Shown in pieces: positions 41,156 to 54,280 of a DNA stretch of 64,000 nt. A model generated the notes under the pieces. It saw only the letters and a program-made list of their open reading frames with translations. It had not been told where the DNA came from and ran no database searches. The position numbers and the translations under genes are program-made. Each line of letters opens with the position of its first letter. Position 1 is the first letter of the stretch. Origin of the DNA: Antedon mediterranea. Taxonomy: Eukaryota > Echinodermata > Crinoidea > Comatulida > Antedonidae. Location of the stretch: the NCBI RefSeq assembly GCF_964355755.1, contig NC_092676.1, forward strand, positions 18,272,288 to 18,336,287, read 5' to 3'.

Positions 41156-41480
41156 GGCCATTAGTGCATGAATTCTGTTTTACTGGCTGTCCGATTTCAG
41201 AATAACCTGATGATGTCGTAAGATCGGATCGGAAGCAGTCGATTTAGGAGACAATTGTTAAAAGCCATTAAATGCTAATTTACAGTTATTTAAAACTTAG
41301 ATCTTTCATATATTTGATGATATATGGATGCGTTTTGTGTCTATTAGAAACATATTCAAATTCCAATAAATCAGGAGGCCATTAGTGCATGAATTCTGTT
41401 TTGCTGCTGGGTGTCCAATTTAACAATAACATGATGATGACGTAAGATCGGATCGGAAGCAGTAGATTTATGAGGAACTT
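41156..41480. repeat. Direct duplication, period ~221 bp
   Basis: The block GGCCATTAGTGCATGAATTC ... CGTAAGATCGGATCGGAAGC occurs at 41156-41255 and again at 41377-41470, with small differences (ACTGGCTGTCC against GCTGCTGGGTGTCC). Confidence 0.8.
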
Positions 41481-43186
41481 AAGGGCGGGAAAAGGTAGGT
41501 TAAATATCATATTAAATGGTAATTTAAAGTTTGAAAAATCTTTTATATATTTTATGAGATATTAATTGAAAATATAACGATGAAACCAACATCTGTTCTA
41601 TATTTATTTAATGTACTTAATGTTGTCATAGCCATAACAAACCATCCCCATTAGTTTTCGTATACAAATAAGTTCCCCTCAGTTAAACATAAAAATGAAG
41701 TTAGGCTACATTTAATAAAAAATCAAGTAAAAGACGTTGACGTAATTTTGAAAATGCATCTCAACAAACATTTATATTAGACTGCACTGAAGTTATAGAA
41801 AATTTAAATTGCAATCATTCATACACATTATACATATGACAAACATACTATGAAAGCTGAAATAAATCTCCATATTTTCTATGAGATTTCAGCGAGGACG
41901 GACAAGTCTCTTATGTTAGTTCAATTTTTTTAAACTGAAAACGCAAGTATTTAACGTATGAAGCGCCATATGTGCCAAATATTTCATTCTTTTGCTAATA
42001 TTAATTCGAACAACGGTCTAAAACCTAGAATATTTGATTTCATCAGAAAAGGTATATAGTCACCTAAACAATAATTATGTCATAAAAAAACTTAATACAT
42101 AATCATAAATACTGTATATTATTTCTTTAAATTAAGATTGGAATTGTGAAGAGCAAAAAGGGCTTGTTTGATTTCAGCTAATTTGATTATGTTAAAAGTT
42201 AAATCTTTATGTAGCGGCACAAACAAAACAATATTTAATTCATAAAACTAATTCATAATCATAAATATATAATTTCTTTATAATGAGCTTGGAATGTTAT
42301 TAATACGGAAAAAACTATTACTACACTACTATAATACTATAAACACAAACATATTGTAAACATGATGTATTAATTTGTACAAAGTAGAGTATAACTTTAG
42401 AAAAATTCATGATACAATAATTTGACTGTATACCAGAAAGTTATACCTAATAAATACTCTATCATAAGTAAATACATTTACCATATTTAATTGCACCATA
42501 TTTATTGTTTTAAAATATTTTGAATAAATAAGTATCTAATGCTTAGTATAAATCACAAATGGAAACAGAAATATTTACATACACTGAAATAAACAGAAAT
42601 GATTTAATGTTTATTTATTTGTTTAATAAAAATAATTGTGGAAATTTAAAAAGTAACAAAAACAATTTAAAGCAAATATATATTATATTATAATATATTC
42701 ATTGAAATATATATATGTTTGAGAATTACAATGTATTTAGGTTATAATTGATGAAAATTATAATAATTTATAATACTTTAAAAGAAAAAAATGTTTTAAA
42801 GAAAATCAGCTGCTTTTGTGGAAATGTTTCAATTTTATATAAAATGAATAAAAACAAAAATAAGGATTTACTGCAGAATTTATTTTCAAGCATGCTATTA
42901 ATTACAGCAGCAACTTGCCAAATGTGCATTCAGATATACATTATTGCTTTCATGGGTAAACTTACAGTACTTGATAAAAAAAAAACCTCAGCCCCAATTA
43001 TGAATACATTTTTCTTTATATCATACAGCAAGTTGGCTTCTCTGCTTCTCTCTCTTTCCTGTTAAAATTACACACATCCATGGTTCTTGATTAAAATTGA
43101 ACAAATGTTTTTAGAGTTCCATTTCAGAGTTCGAGTTCAGTTTGACATGATTGTATGTTACAATGATTTACAGAATTATATACAAA

Positions 43187-46100
43187 TTATCCAAACAAAT
43201 CAGCCAAGTCATTAGCTGCAGAAGAGGATGAGGTTGATTTTTGGTTTGCTTGTGATGTTGTCATTCCACTAGTACTTATCGTGTTTTTCTGTGATTGCAA
43301 ATTGATTTGATTAAATGAATTGTTAATTGTTCCTGGTTGATTACTTGACATACCTAATCCTGTATTTGACATCATTCCTTGGTTTCTCATCATCATTCCT
43401 TGGTTCCCCATCATTCCCTGGTTTCCCATCATTCCTTGGTTTCCCATCATTCCTTGGCTTCCCATCATTCCTTGGTTTCCCATCATTCCTTGGTTTCCCA
43501 TCATTCCTTGACTTCCCATCATTCCTTGACTTCCCATCATTCCTTGGTTTCCCATCATTCCTTGGCTTCCCATCATTCCTTGACTTCCCATCATTCCTTG
43601 ATTTCCCATCATTCCTTGACTTCCCATCATTCCTTGACTGCCATTTATCCTATTGTTTATTATACTTGTCTGTTGCCCAATGCCACTTCCTGTTGACTTT
43701 TGACCCACTTGATTCATGGGAATTCTTTGATTACTCTGTTTACTTGGCAATAAAGAATCAAATGCTGATAAATCTACTTTATTTTGCGATGGTTTAGACG
43801 AAGCTGATGTGGAAGTAAAATTCATAGAACTGCTGTTTACATTACTTTTAGAATAGGTTCCCATAGAATTGTTAGAACTAAAATATGTTTGTGATGATCC
43901 TAGGCCAGCAGTGTTTGGTTTTGATGAAAGGCTTGTTAGGTTTTTGTCCATCAAGGTATGTGTAAGGTTTTTAGGTTGGGCTTTAGATGTTGTTACAGCC
44001 ATTGATGGTGATAACTTTTCTTGCTGTTTGTATCGCTGATGCTGTTCTTGTTTTTTTTGCAATTTCTGTTTTTCTTCCAACGTTAAAGAAACAGAAGATG
44101 ATTTTGGCGGACTCTTTTTTTGTGGCACAGCAGTTTGAACAGATTCTGGTACACTCTCTTCTCGTGTATCCTCATTGGCTGCATCAAATCTTTTTGACGA
44201 CGATCCTAGGAAACTTGCAAGCCCAAAACTTTTGAACATTGTATCCATCTAAAAAAAATTAATAGAACTTTCACTCACAAGAAACATCTACCTCCTTGTC
44301 ACAAAGTGAGAGCAACCAGGTATAAATGTGTTAAATATTCAAACATTTGGCTGCAACCAACATAGGTCACAGAACAGGGTTTTATAATATACAAGATAAT
44401 AATTATAATGAATGTTTATGAGGGAATGTTTCATTTAACATACCAAATGGATGTCAAGTGATGTGTAATTACAAGACAACCATGTGTGTTATAAAATGTA
44501 ATAATAAATATATTTTATCTCTTCTTCACTTACAACGCCATCTGATGCTTCAGGAGGTGCTCTCACGGCAGAGTTATCCTGCGTTTCTCGTGTAAACTTC
44601 AAAGTATTTCTTTTAAAAAATAAAATTATGAAATATGAAAGTCACAGGCAAGTTGGAACAAATAGAATACTGTACTGAACAGCATATTTTATTTTATTTT
44701 TATTCAATTTCTGGCATATACAATACATAGAAAAAACAAAACAAATATAAAAGATATTTGTAAGTGATAGAGAATAACCAATCAAATGGCAAGGATATAC
44801 GATACAGGTGTGTTATAAGGATGTATATACAAACCTTTGTTCTGCTTGCATGGACGCTAGTTGTTCTAGTTTACCTCTGTGGTCTGCTTCTATTCTAGAT
44901 ATGAGCTCATTGATCACTAAAATAAAGGCATTGAACTGAAAGAGAATATAAATAAATGACATTTTGGGATACTTCTAATTAAATTGATTTTAGCAGCTAC
45001 AGCCAGTTGAGGATATCACTGTACAACAGAATAGGTTTTGGTTTATGTGGGTTTAGTGCCGGTGATACAATACAATTTAACAACTAATGACACCTGAAAT
45101 CCACACCTGTATATACATATTTCAATAGGTCTTCCATGATATGGTTCCACATAATGAAATGAGTACTCTATCAAACATAATATAAAATGTATTTTTCTGT
45201 TTGTACATTTGTTGCTATGGATAAAATTTTCAAAAATAAAAGAAATTGAAAAGCCAGGGTATTTCCAAATCAAGCAGACTACTCAGATTTGTTTCTAAGT
45301 TTCAAAGTAACTTTTCACTCACATGGATTGAACAATTTTCAGGTATTTACTTGTTGGGCGGTTTATTATAGTTTCTGACTATCCCTTTATAATTTACAAA
45401 CACATATTACTGTATAATTGAAACAACTATACAAAAATAATTGAGAAATGTCAAACCAACTGATTCTCAATTGGGTGACTTTTCACTATCACAGATTGAA
45501 CAATTCAAATGACACTGAAATTTCAATATTTCATTGTGAACTTCATGTGTTTACCTGTTCTAGATTGAGACCATTGTCAATGCATTGTGGAATCAAGAAT
45601 GGCAGTACTTTGGTTGCAATAACTTCCTTGGTCATTCCAAGCTTTTTATGTTCCATTGTGGTTTTTATTATGCCTAAAATTAACAAAAAATTAATAAAAC
45701 ATAATTGTGTTTTACAATCAATCTTTCAATTAATATTTATAGTTAGACATCTACAGAACATCTCCGTGCATTCAGACGGACTTGTACAACACATCATAAT
45801 TTTAATATTACAAAAATGGCAGATAATTATGGTGAGTAGGAAAACAAATGAATCTGGATTAAAATGTCTACATGTGTTTCATTACAATCCATCACATAGA
45901 TTTAAAAGCCTTTATGGCACAACATTATTGTGCATTAATTGATAACAATTGCTTGATAACAAATATAACAGATGTTCAACTTACCTAGTGTACCCATTAA
46001 TACTGCTGGTTCTTTAGATGGTATGGACATTACTAATGGTATAACTTCATCCAGTACATACCACCTGTCCATATGCATTAACATCTTTCCTGTGCATAAC

Positions 46101-49100
46101 AGACAGTGGACACGTATCTAGAGAAAAGAAACAGAATATTACATCTCTTTGTTCTAATGAAGATAGGCTTCTAATAGAAACACTTTTAGGTTTTTTGACA
46201 AGTGACAAATGTAGTGCTTTATGATAGGTAAACCACACTATCAAACCCTCCTTCTTAATGCACTATGTTGATGGATAAAGGTGAAGAAATATCAATGTTT
46301 CTTACTGCTAAACTCTCTGTATGTAGACATAATTGCTTTATCCTAGGCATTATTGCATTTTTCATTGATGAGTATTCAATCATTCCAGCAAACGTTGGTA
46401 AGATATTCAAGCACAACTCCTAAAAATGTAAAACATTTATAATATCAAAATGACTCAAGGCTCTATGTATTGTATGACAATATATAAAAGTTATTATATC
46501 ATCCTATTCCCTTCCTTTGCAACACCCCTATAGTATTACTGGTACTGGTACTGGTTCAAATAACCGTCTCACAGAGACATCTGATAGCCATTGACTTGAA
46601 GTTGGCATTTGGATGTGTTACTTTTAAATGTAGGCCTACAGTATGAGAGTGACTACTACCAAATTACACAGTCACAAAACAACTTATAAAACAGTTCATA
46701 TATACAGTTAAAACATTGCTGGGAATTATAAATTTCTGTTGAAGCAGGCTCTAATGAAGTTGCATCTAGTAAGTTGACTTTGTTGTACAACTCTATCAAG
46801 TACTGATGGTATCTTCCGACCTCTTCGTTTACTTTGTGTTGTGTGAAAAGTAAGAATTTTTGTAGGATCTTCATTTTCTTTTCTAATTACATGTCCGATC
46901 CAGTTGAATTGTTGCTTGTAGACATATTCTTCTAGCGGTTGACAGCCAGTAATTTTGTAGAGATCGTCATTATCAATTACGTAACGCCAGTCTATATAGT
47001 TTTCATCTGTTTCTTCATCTGAGGATATGTCTACATGGTTTGGTGGGCAGACTCTTTGAAAGCCATTCACTAGCATTCTTCTTAGGAAGGTTTTGTATGT
47101 TGTGCTAAGTTTGGACATTTCACTTCCTGTTGCCCTCCAAGCATGGCAACCATAGGTGAGTCTACTCCTAACTAGACCATTAAGAAACATCATTCTTGTT
47201 TTAAGGGGGCAATTTTAGTTTTTAGGTTAGTGTCCCCTGAATAGCTGTAGTCCTATTTAGGGAAAAATTGTTTGGGTTCAAAAGGTGTTCCTGTTATTAA
47301 GGGGGTTCTACAATAATTTGGTTTTGATTGTGATACCTGGATTTGTGGCGAATGCGCTTCAAGTGCTCTGTATAACATGGGTAATACATGGTTCTTAACA
47401 TCAGCTTGTGGTGTCTTGCTCAACAGAAGGTCCATCCTCTGCATAAATATCAACAAAATCTGAAAGGAAATGTAAATAATATTAAAAAGCTTGATTTTTT
47501 CTTTGCATAAATATCAACAAAATCTGAAAGGAAATGTAAATAATATTAAAAAGCATTTTTTCTTGTTCAATATTTGCTCAATTTGCTCAAATAACGCTTA
47601 TTATACTGTTTGTTAGGTGAAACAAGAGGATATTTCATTTCCATACAATAGAGTCACATTTTTTTGGCTCTCATGATAAATTTTAAATAGTAGGCAAAAT
47701 TACAGTTTTAGTAGTTTTCCATTTTTCATGAAATTTTATATCAGAAGAACATCGATCAATTAGTACATTTACAGTACATTTTTATAGTGATATTTTATTC
47801 GTAAAATGTCCACCACAGGTATATTTTATTTGGCATAAAAATTGTTTCCTTTTACCTGAACTGGTTCTTGAATTTTAAATATTGGTATTAATTCTGGTAG
47901 AATTAATTTCTTGTACTCTGCTTCTGTGCACCCATCAGCTATTAATAAAATGTTTGGCAAGACAAATGGAATCATATCTGGGTTAAAGCACTCTTTGAAA
48001 AGACAGGACAGCACTCTTTGGTGTATAACCCTCTAGAACAGAACAAATATATGGAAATATTGAAAAAAAGAAACCAAAAGAAAACATTTGTATATCAACA
48101 CCACTTAGTATAACCCTTTGGGAAAAGCCCATTAAGGGGACACCTATAATATTAAAGAGGACATATTCCTGTAACACAAAGGAAAATATATGCTTTAATA
48201 ATCCAACCTATCCCTATTCAGGGAACACCCCTATTAAAAAGGCACTTTCATGTGAAACAAACTACTGTAGAGGAAATATGTTTTAAGATTATGGTGAACT
48301 TCTATTTAGGTGGGGTGGGGGGGGGGGGGGGGAACCCACATTAATGGAATACTTTGTTGGGTCATGAAGGTGGTGGAACCCTTAATAGGGATTGTACTGT
48401 ATAAAAGAAATTTACCTTTGGGAGCTTTGACAAAACCTTTGGAAGTCCTTTGAAGAACTGTGACTTTTGAAGATTATCACGTTGATACAAAGAGTCTAAA
48501 TATTGAAGGGTCATTGCACCAACATCATCAAAATATGGAATCTATCAACCAATAAACAAATACAACATAAAGAAAAAACAAACACCACCAAGATGTAACT
48601 TAAATAGACTATTTCATTATCATTGTATATACTGTATATATTTTAATATTAATATCATATAGATTTATATAGCACGTTTGAAAGTGACAAATTGCTTATC
48701 GAAAATGCTTCTGGAATATCCCTTACAGTTACAATACAAGGTTTGATCCTTTAAAAAACTGTAGAAATTATTATTAATTAGCATTATACAATATTTGTTC
48801 GTTAAGGTTACAATTACATATTTTGCTGCATTGGTAATTATTAAACTTGACCATAAGTTTGAACATTAATAGATTAATTAGAAATTCACCTTGGTCATTT
48901 GGTCAGCATCTGGACGAACGGTAGATGTCATACTTAGTAGCATCTTTACATATTCCTTTAAACCATCTGGAAGTTTACTTAATTTGGCCATATTTAGATT
49001 ACGTATTACCTGTAAAAGAAATAAAGATTTTACATAGATATACAGAGCTGTAAGAGAGACTTATTGCCTTTGCGACCTTTAGTAATGTTAAGAAACTGTG

Positions 49101-51714
49101 AGTGAGTTTCGGTTGTATTGCAATTGGAAAATCACCAGTTAAATATGGTTTATATGTTGCTGTATTCCCCAATCACACTTAAGTGAGATATTTCCTTTAA
49201 ATATTAAAAGTATTTCACTTAACTCAATAAATATTTAAGTATTGCCTTTAAATTGTATTTTTTGTTTCCCTTAGCCTAAGTGTGAATGGTGAATATGGCC
49301 CCTACAGGCCAACTGTATTTCTTAGAAAAATAGATATTGTTGGCAACACTCTTAGAGTTATTATAGAGTTGCACAATTGTAGTTGTTGTTAAGTGTGAAT
49401 AGTTTGTAACAGAGTGGACTGCAATACATTTGGCTTTATTGAAGGGAATAGAAAACGTCTGAAATTTATTTTATGTCTTTAGGCACATGCAGTCAAGGAT
49501 TTAACCAATAGTAAATTAATCGCTGTCCTATCAGATAGGTGGTAATCCCTCTGTATTTTACTATTTTCACTATAGTAGAAATAATGCCTCCTACCTCATT
49601 AACTTTTGTTTTGAACAATCTCACATCATTGTTACATGTGTAAAGCATTTTTCCAGAATTCAGCAATGTATACGTAAGCATTCCCAATGAAAACAGGTCG
49701 CTAGACGTATCACATGACATAGTCATGATATATTCCGGAGCCAAGTAGTTCAGGTTTGGTTGTGCATGTGGAGTCATCTCACTACTCCATTCTCTATGGC
49801 TAAAAGTTGGCTAGAAAATGTAGTACTTTTCATTTAATAAATTTCTTGAAATTTTGGCTACAACACGTTTAAAACACTGGTTTTTGTTCAATAAATAAGA
49901 CTCTTGAAATTAATTTATTTAGTAACTAATTAAAAATATAATTGCCTTGTATATATATGCTTTTGAACATCGAATTAAGGGAAACTATGCTAAATAGGCC
50001 TATATAAATATATATTATAATTTGATATGTTTCATTGTGCAATTGGGACTGGACAGTTTTAGGTGTTTACCACTTCTTTGTCCTATCCTTCACTAAGTGT
50101 GTGTTCTGGCTATTTTTTTCTGTATGTACATTTTAGTGAGAAGTTGAATAAATAAAATTAATTGATTAATTTCATGCTACTGTTGATTCTGAACTTTTAC
50201 TGTGAACTGTATACCTAGTGGTTATGGCCAAGCATTTTAGCAGGATATTTCAAATTATAACACTGCAAATGTTTAGAAAATCCTTTATGTCATTAACTGA
50301 ACAACTTTGTATGAGTGTATAGGTACCTCTTGGTCCTGTGGACTAGATGATGATATGCAAAAGTCAAAGCCTGCTAGTTTCCAAGCACCATTTGAATTCA
50401 GCATAACACTCTCTGGACAGACATTCCCATGAACCATTTTCACATCATTATGCAAAAATGCAAGAGCTTCCGTCACCTAGATAAAAATAAAGCAATCATT
50501 TTGAAATTATAAAAATTAAAAAAGAAAACAAGATTGATTTCCATTAATGCTTAAATTAGGTATTCTTCTGAAAGCAACACAGCACAACATCCCATCTGAA
50601 GGATAGGTTAAAGCTTCTTGCACAAACGTACAAAAGAAGGAAGTGACGTGGCATGTATCAAATGTAATGCCTTCTCACACACAAATATTGAAATTGTTGA
50701 TCGTGCTAACTTAGAATCAGAATATATTACTGTATTGATTATGTGGTTAGTATTATTGAATTGGTAGTAATTAGACTTATATAGACACAACACAAAACCA
50801 GAGTAAAATGGCCTGAAAAGCATCATGTCAGAAGACAAGATGCGTAACTGATGATGATGAAAAAATCAGCAGATTCTTTACCTGAAGCAAACCATACTTG
50901 ACTTCCACATCAAAAAGTTCATGACCTTTGTATTCAGGTGGTGGTGGAGATGGCATGTTCTCAGAGCTACCCAATAGGTTTACAAGACTTGCAAATACTG
51001 GCTCAGTTGCAAACGCAAGGCTATCTCTGAAAACATTAACATTTTACTTTTAGGGGTAAAGTTGTAATGCTACAGTCTATCTTCTCTTCATAAGATGCTA
51101 TGTACAATTCATAAGATGCTATGTACAATTCATAAAGTTGCCTAAAAAAATTGGCCTACAGTCATTGCAATACAGATATGATATATTGTCATTTAAACAT
51201 CAAGAATACAATAAATAATATTTTATATAAAATATTTAACTAAAGTACATTGTCTGTCCTGTATGACAAATCAAATGGTTATCTACTCGTTAATCAATTT
51301 TCATACTAACCGAGATTCTTCCAGTGGATGCTGAACCGTAAGTATACGTGGATGGCGTAAACGAGTAAGACGAGTGACTCCTTGTCGTAACACTTGTAAA
51401 ACAACATCACGGTCTTTACGTATGAACTGTTCCAGTAGGCGTTTTTCAAATACAAATACTGCTACTTCCTGTTTAAATAAATGTTGAGAAATGTCAATAT
51501 GCTGTAAAATGCCACCTGATTTACATTATTGGCATGTTTGACTATGCCAGTGGTCACTTCCTACCTGTTTCGTAGATCTTTTGTATGCATGATACACTTT
51601 CCACAGACATCCTGGTCCCGCACTCCCGATGTGCCGTGCAATATCAAACTCTCGATTTATAGGATTTCCAATAAGGCCTCCGACAGTACTCTTCAATTTG
51701 TTAAACATATCCAT
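43187..51714 (-). CDS. SCYL2: SCYL2 (CVAK104): SCY1-like pseudokinase
   Basis: A clathrin-coat-associated protein of the trans-Golgi/endosome route. Exons: 51714-51565, 51468-51311, 51026-50882, 50476-50327, 49810-49595, 49009-48890, 48541-48416, 48032-47856, 47459-47337, 46419-46306, 46117-45985, 45673-45555, 44935-44835, 44609-44534, 44248-43187. Sum 2970 nt, 989 aa (human 929), all phases consistent. Seen: start MDMFNKLKSTVGG; loop GSAGPGCLWKVY; EVAVFVFEKR where the ATP lysine should be; MVHGNVCPES for HRD; WKLAGFDFC for DFG. Those losses are family traits. Then come HEAT-type helices (FVLPNILLIADGCTEAEY, MQRMDLLLSKTP, ELCLNILPTFAGMIEYSSMK) and a Ser/Gln-rich tail with SLTLEEKQKL and 15 Met-Gly hexapeptides, ending NDLADLFG (DLF is an adaptor/clathrin-type motif). 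Exon 1 has an acceptor at 51749, so a 5' UTR intron exists. Divergent from the kinesin. The best-supported gene here. Confidence 0.97.
43370..43640 (-). repeat. 18-bp coding repeat, (N/S)QGMMG hexapeptides
   Basis: Fifteen in-frame units of 18 bp encode (S/N)QGMMG in the SCYL2 tail; the last two are degenerate (NQGMMMR, NQGMMS). The Ser and Asn forms differ by AGT/AAT-type codons. Being a multiple of three, the array can change length without a frameshift. The + strand shadows of this tract are not genes. Confidence 0.95.
46660..47195 (-). mobile_element. Non-LTR retrotransposon fragment (RT C-terminal part)
   Basis: A 155-codon open frame (47193-46726) has YGCHAWRATGSEMSKL, FLRRMLV, WIGHVIRKENEDPTKIL and KRRGRKIPSVLDRV. 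These are the usual post-reverse-transcriptase motifs of endonuclease-RT LINE proteins (YGCEAW..., WLGHVLRM..., GRPxxxW). It is 5'-truncated and inserted into a SCYL2 intron in the sense of that gene. It is not a host gene. Confidence 0.88.
47441..47554. repeat. 64-bp tandem duplication over a SCYL2 splice acceptor
   Basis: About 50 bp starting GCATAAATATCAACAAAATC at 47441 is repeated exactly at 47505. The unit includes the first 19 bp of SCYL2 exon 9 and its acceptor (minus-strand TTTCCTTTCAG), so there are two identical acceptors 64 bp apart. Use of the upstream copy would add 64 nt and shift the frame. Confidence 0.9.
48317..48332. repeat. G16 homopolymer
   Basis: A run of 16 G in a SCYL2 intron, inside a degenerate GTCCCCTGAATAGG-type repeat. 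Likely length-variable. Confidence 0.9.
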
Positions 51715-51879
51715 GGTTACACAGTATTTTTCAGCAAGTTGTTTCTGAGATAAAAAAAATATTGTACTCTGTCTGTACAGTATGTGAGGACTGACCTACA
51801 AAGTACAAAGGTGAATCATATTTTGCATCAAGCTCGTTAGTGTTACGCTTTTTTAGTACTGTGTTACTTTGACTGTACT

Positions 51880-52340
51880 CACCAATTGCCTAGGGCTAGA
51901 CTAGGACATGGTAGGTAATGGTAGGTAGGAGGCTATGAAAGGAATTTTTAAGTATTATTCTTCATACAAAATACAAGAAGTTTATTTTATCGTAACCGCC
52001 GGTCAGCCTATTATATACCAGCTAAAAAGCGGCCTAAATACTATCTACTACTAGGCTAGTCCTAAGTAGGTCCTGGGCCCCTAGCTAGGCCTAAATGGCA
52101 TAAGGCTATGCCTACCTTAGGCCTAGCCTAGATAGTAGGGATGCCATGCCTACCTTATTAGGCCTAGCCTAGATAGTCTAGATAGTAGGGCGATAGCCTA
52201 GTAGGGGCTAGCTAGGCTAGTAGTCTAGGCCTAGCCTAGTAGGCCTCTAGGCTAGGCTAGGTTAGGCCCTACTAGGCCTAGCCTAGTTACTAGTAGGCCT
52301 AGAGGCTAGCTACCTAGCCTACCTAGAGCCTAGGCCTAGA
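51880..52340. repeat. CTAG / AGGCCTAG-rich tract
   Basis: Built almost only from overlapping CCTAG, TAGGC and AGGCCT words (TAGGCCTAGCCTAG and relatives). These are self-complementary, so the tract can fold in many ways. It occupies the likely first (5' UTR) intron of SCYL2. No regular period is evident. Confidence 0.8.
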
Positions 52341-52488
52341 AATAGACTTTTTTTAAATCAAAATGGGTCAATTTATGTATTATTAATGTTATATATAATT
52401 ATACTACTACTACCTAGACCTAGTAATAGGCTAGGGTTCTAGCCTAGTTTATTCCAGATACACTATTCCTAATTACAATAACAGTTAC

Positions 52489-52645
52489 CTTCAAAAGCAA
52501 AAGCCTAGCCCAATAAATAGGCCCGTGTGGCATATACGGTACGTAAGTGGTGATGGTGTCGCGGTGGCTCTTCTCTTACGTCGGGGGATGGTATAGAAAA
52601 AACACAGAGGAGGAAGGAGGCCTAGGCTCTAAGAAGTGACGTCAC
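52489..52645 (-). promoter_or_regulatory. Likely SCYL2 promoter / 5' UTR exon with CRE palindrome
   Basis: On the minus strand, TTTTGAAG followed by GTAACT (52488-52483) is a candidate donor that could join the acceptor at 51749 in front of the SCYL2 ATG. 52636-52645 reads GTGACGTCAC, a full CREB/ATF-type site, placed ~150 bp upstream of that donor. No TATA box is obvious. The assignment is inference from position. Confidence 0.4.
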
Positions 52646-52649
52646 TGCC

Positions 52650-53640
52650 GTTACTCATTTCAAACTATGGAACGCAAATAATGTCAGAAAAGCTAATTAA
52701 TCAAACAATACGAATCATCAGCATCAAACACTCAGATGTACAAATTAGTGATAAACCATTGAGTTATATCTCCATGAGTGAACCTGATACCACTTGGTTA
52801 AAACAGATTAAATTAGAGAATATGAGTATTGACTATAAGGAATGGTATGATAAAGCAAAATCAAAGTCATCCCTAAGTGATAGATCATGGAGGTATACCT
52901 CCATGGATAGATTATGTAAAATATAAAGGAGAACCCGGAAGTTTGAAAAGTACAGGCTATTAGATCAACTAATTTCTTGGGTATCAACCTTAAATTTAAA
53001 GCCCGTACACTAACTCCCTTGAACTTGAAGGAAGAAAAATTGTCGTGGTCAGCTGAATTTACTGGCATTTGTAAATTGTGCAGCGATTATAAAAAAGAAA
53101 CAGTTGACCACTTTCTTTTTTAATGCGCTGGTCTTACACAAAAATAAGAGACTTAAAAAACAAACTAATTTATTGCGGACTCTACTACTACTTGGGAAGA
53201 CTTTGATAAGGGATCTCTTGTATATAATCACCACTTGTTCCTTGACAATGTAATTTTTGTACTAAACAATATTTGACCATTTCATGGACCTATAGGAAGG
53301 AAGTTTTACAAAAACTATGTCACCTAATTACCTACCACCAAGTATATTGTTTATTGTATTTTTTTAACTATATATATATATTTCTTTTTCTTTTGTATTT
53401 GTATCATCTTGCACATGTGTAGTTTGTACTATGGCGCTTCCTCCATGTTTTATTGTTTGTAGTAGGCCTATAAGTTTTTAGTATTTTTTTTTCTTTCGTT
53501 ACTTATATGTTTTGTTTTCTTACATTATTTTGCTCATTTGTTTTATTGTTTTATTTTGGTTGCACCACTAACGACAATGTGTGCCACTGATAAAAAAAAG
53601 CGATGACCAATAAATAAATAAATAATAAATAATATGGAAG
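52650..53640 (+). mobile_element. 5'-truncated LINE 3' end with RT-type zinc knuckle
   Basis: Translation with several frame breaks gives WLKQIKLENMSIDYKEWYDK and then GICKLCSDYKKETVDHFLF followed by a Cys, the CxxC...HxxxC zinc-binding motif after LINE reverse transcriptases. The 3' end is GCGATGACC(AATA)n at 53610-53640, a typical LINE tail. It is inserted in the divergent space between SCYL2 and the kinesin, directly next to the CRE site, and is clearly inactive. Confidence 0.75.
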
Positions 53641-54280
53641 CTGAAGAAGGTGGTAAGATTTAGTTTTTACTGCTTTCTAGAAGAAAAATAATTTTGCACA
53701 GTTTGCGTGCCACATATCGAAATGTGAAAGCAGTCGTTGAAAAATGGTAACCAATGTCATCAATCAAAAAATAAAAGTTTGTTTACAACATCATAAATCA
53801 ATGCTTTTCATCATTAGATAGTATTTATTTTATTATTTTTTGCCATTCTCATACTGTACATAATTGCATGTAATTTATAAAGGCTATACAATGCCCAACC
53901 AAGACTTTATTCCTAGCTAGGCCTAGCCTAGTTAGCCCTCCCAAGGCACTGTCTGGCACTGTAGACTGGAAACATGAAGCTTCTCAGATGTTAATACACA
54001 ACAAAGTCGATTCGCTAACATGAGAGTAGTCTTTAATTTTAACAGTTATAAGGCGCCCAATTGGATAATTAGTAATTTTTATCAATTTAATCTTATCTGA
54101 ATCTTTTTGTTTACCAATAATAAACCAGATAGCCTAACCTTAGTAGCTTCCTGAATAATAATAAAAATTAATTATTATATTAGGCCTGGCTGGTGGGCCT
54201 ATAATTTATATGATTATGAAACCCTACCCTAGATTTCCAAAATAATTATAAATATATTGAAATAATGTAATTACATAATT
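53641..54280. other. Kinesin 5' flank
   Basis: A/T-rich DNA with some CCTAGCCTAG words near 53920. No exon was recognised, though a non-coding first exon of the kinesin should lie upstream of 54583. Confidence 0.35.

Larger units (their letters stand above)
38207..43186. other. Gene-free region downstream of SCYL2
   Basis: No exon here can be joined into a gene. 38425-38510 has a fragment resembling the GTTCCCACTAG MITE family (CGCTTGTGATTGGT, GGCGTTGCGCG). 39834-39860 is a perfect palindrome. 41156-41480 holds a direct duplication. 41500-43180 is extremely A/T-rich and may include the SCYL2 3' UTR. Open frames at 40806-41135 (-) and 42748-43065 (+) lack recognisable domains and splice context. 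Confidence 0.5.

Noticed and set aside
42748-43065. 105-codon plus-strand frame
   Set aside because: Lys/Asn/Ile-rich, A/T-driven, in probable SCYL2 3' flank, no splice or family evidence.
43327-43797. Plus-strand frames rich in Phe/Ser/Pro or His/Ser
   Set aside because: Exact antisense shadows of the SCYL2 Met-Gly repeat exon.
46726-47193. 155-codon frame as a possible SCYL2 exon
   Set aside because: Its motifs are those of LINE reverse-transcriptase C-termini, and SCYL2 exons 9 and 10 join in frame without it.
52636-52926. 96-codon plus-strand frame as a host gene
   Set aside because: Continues into a LINE zinc knuckle and tail; best read as the 5' part of a truncated retrotransposon.
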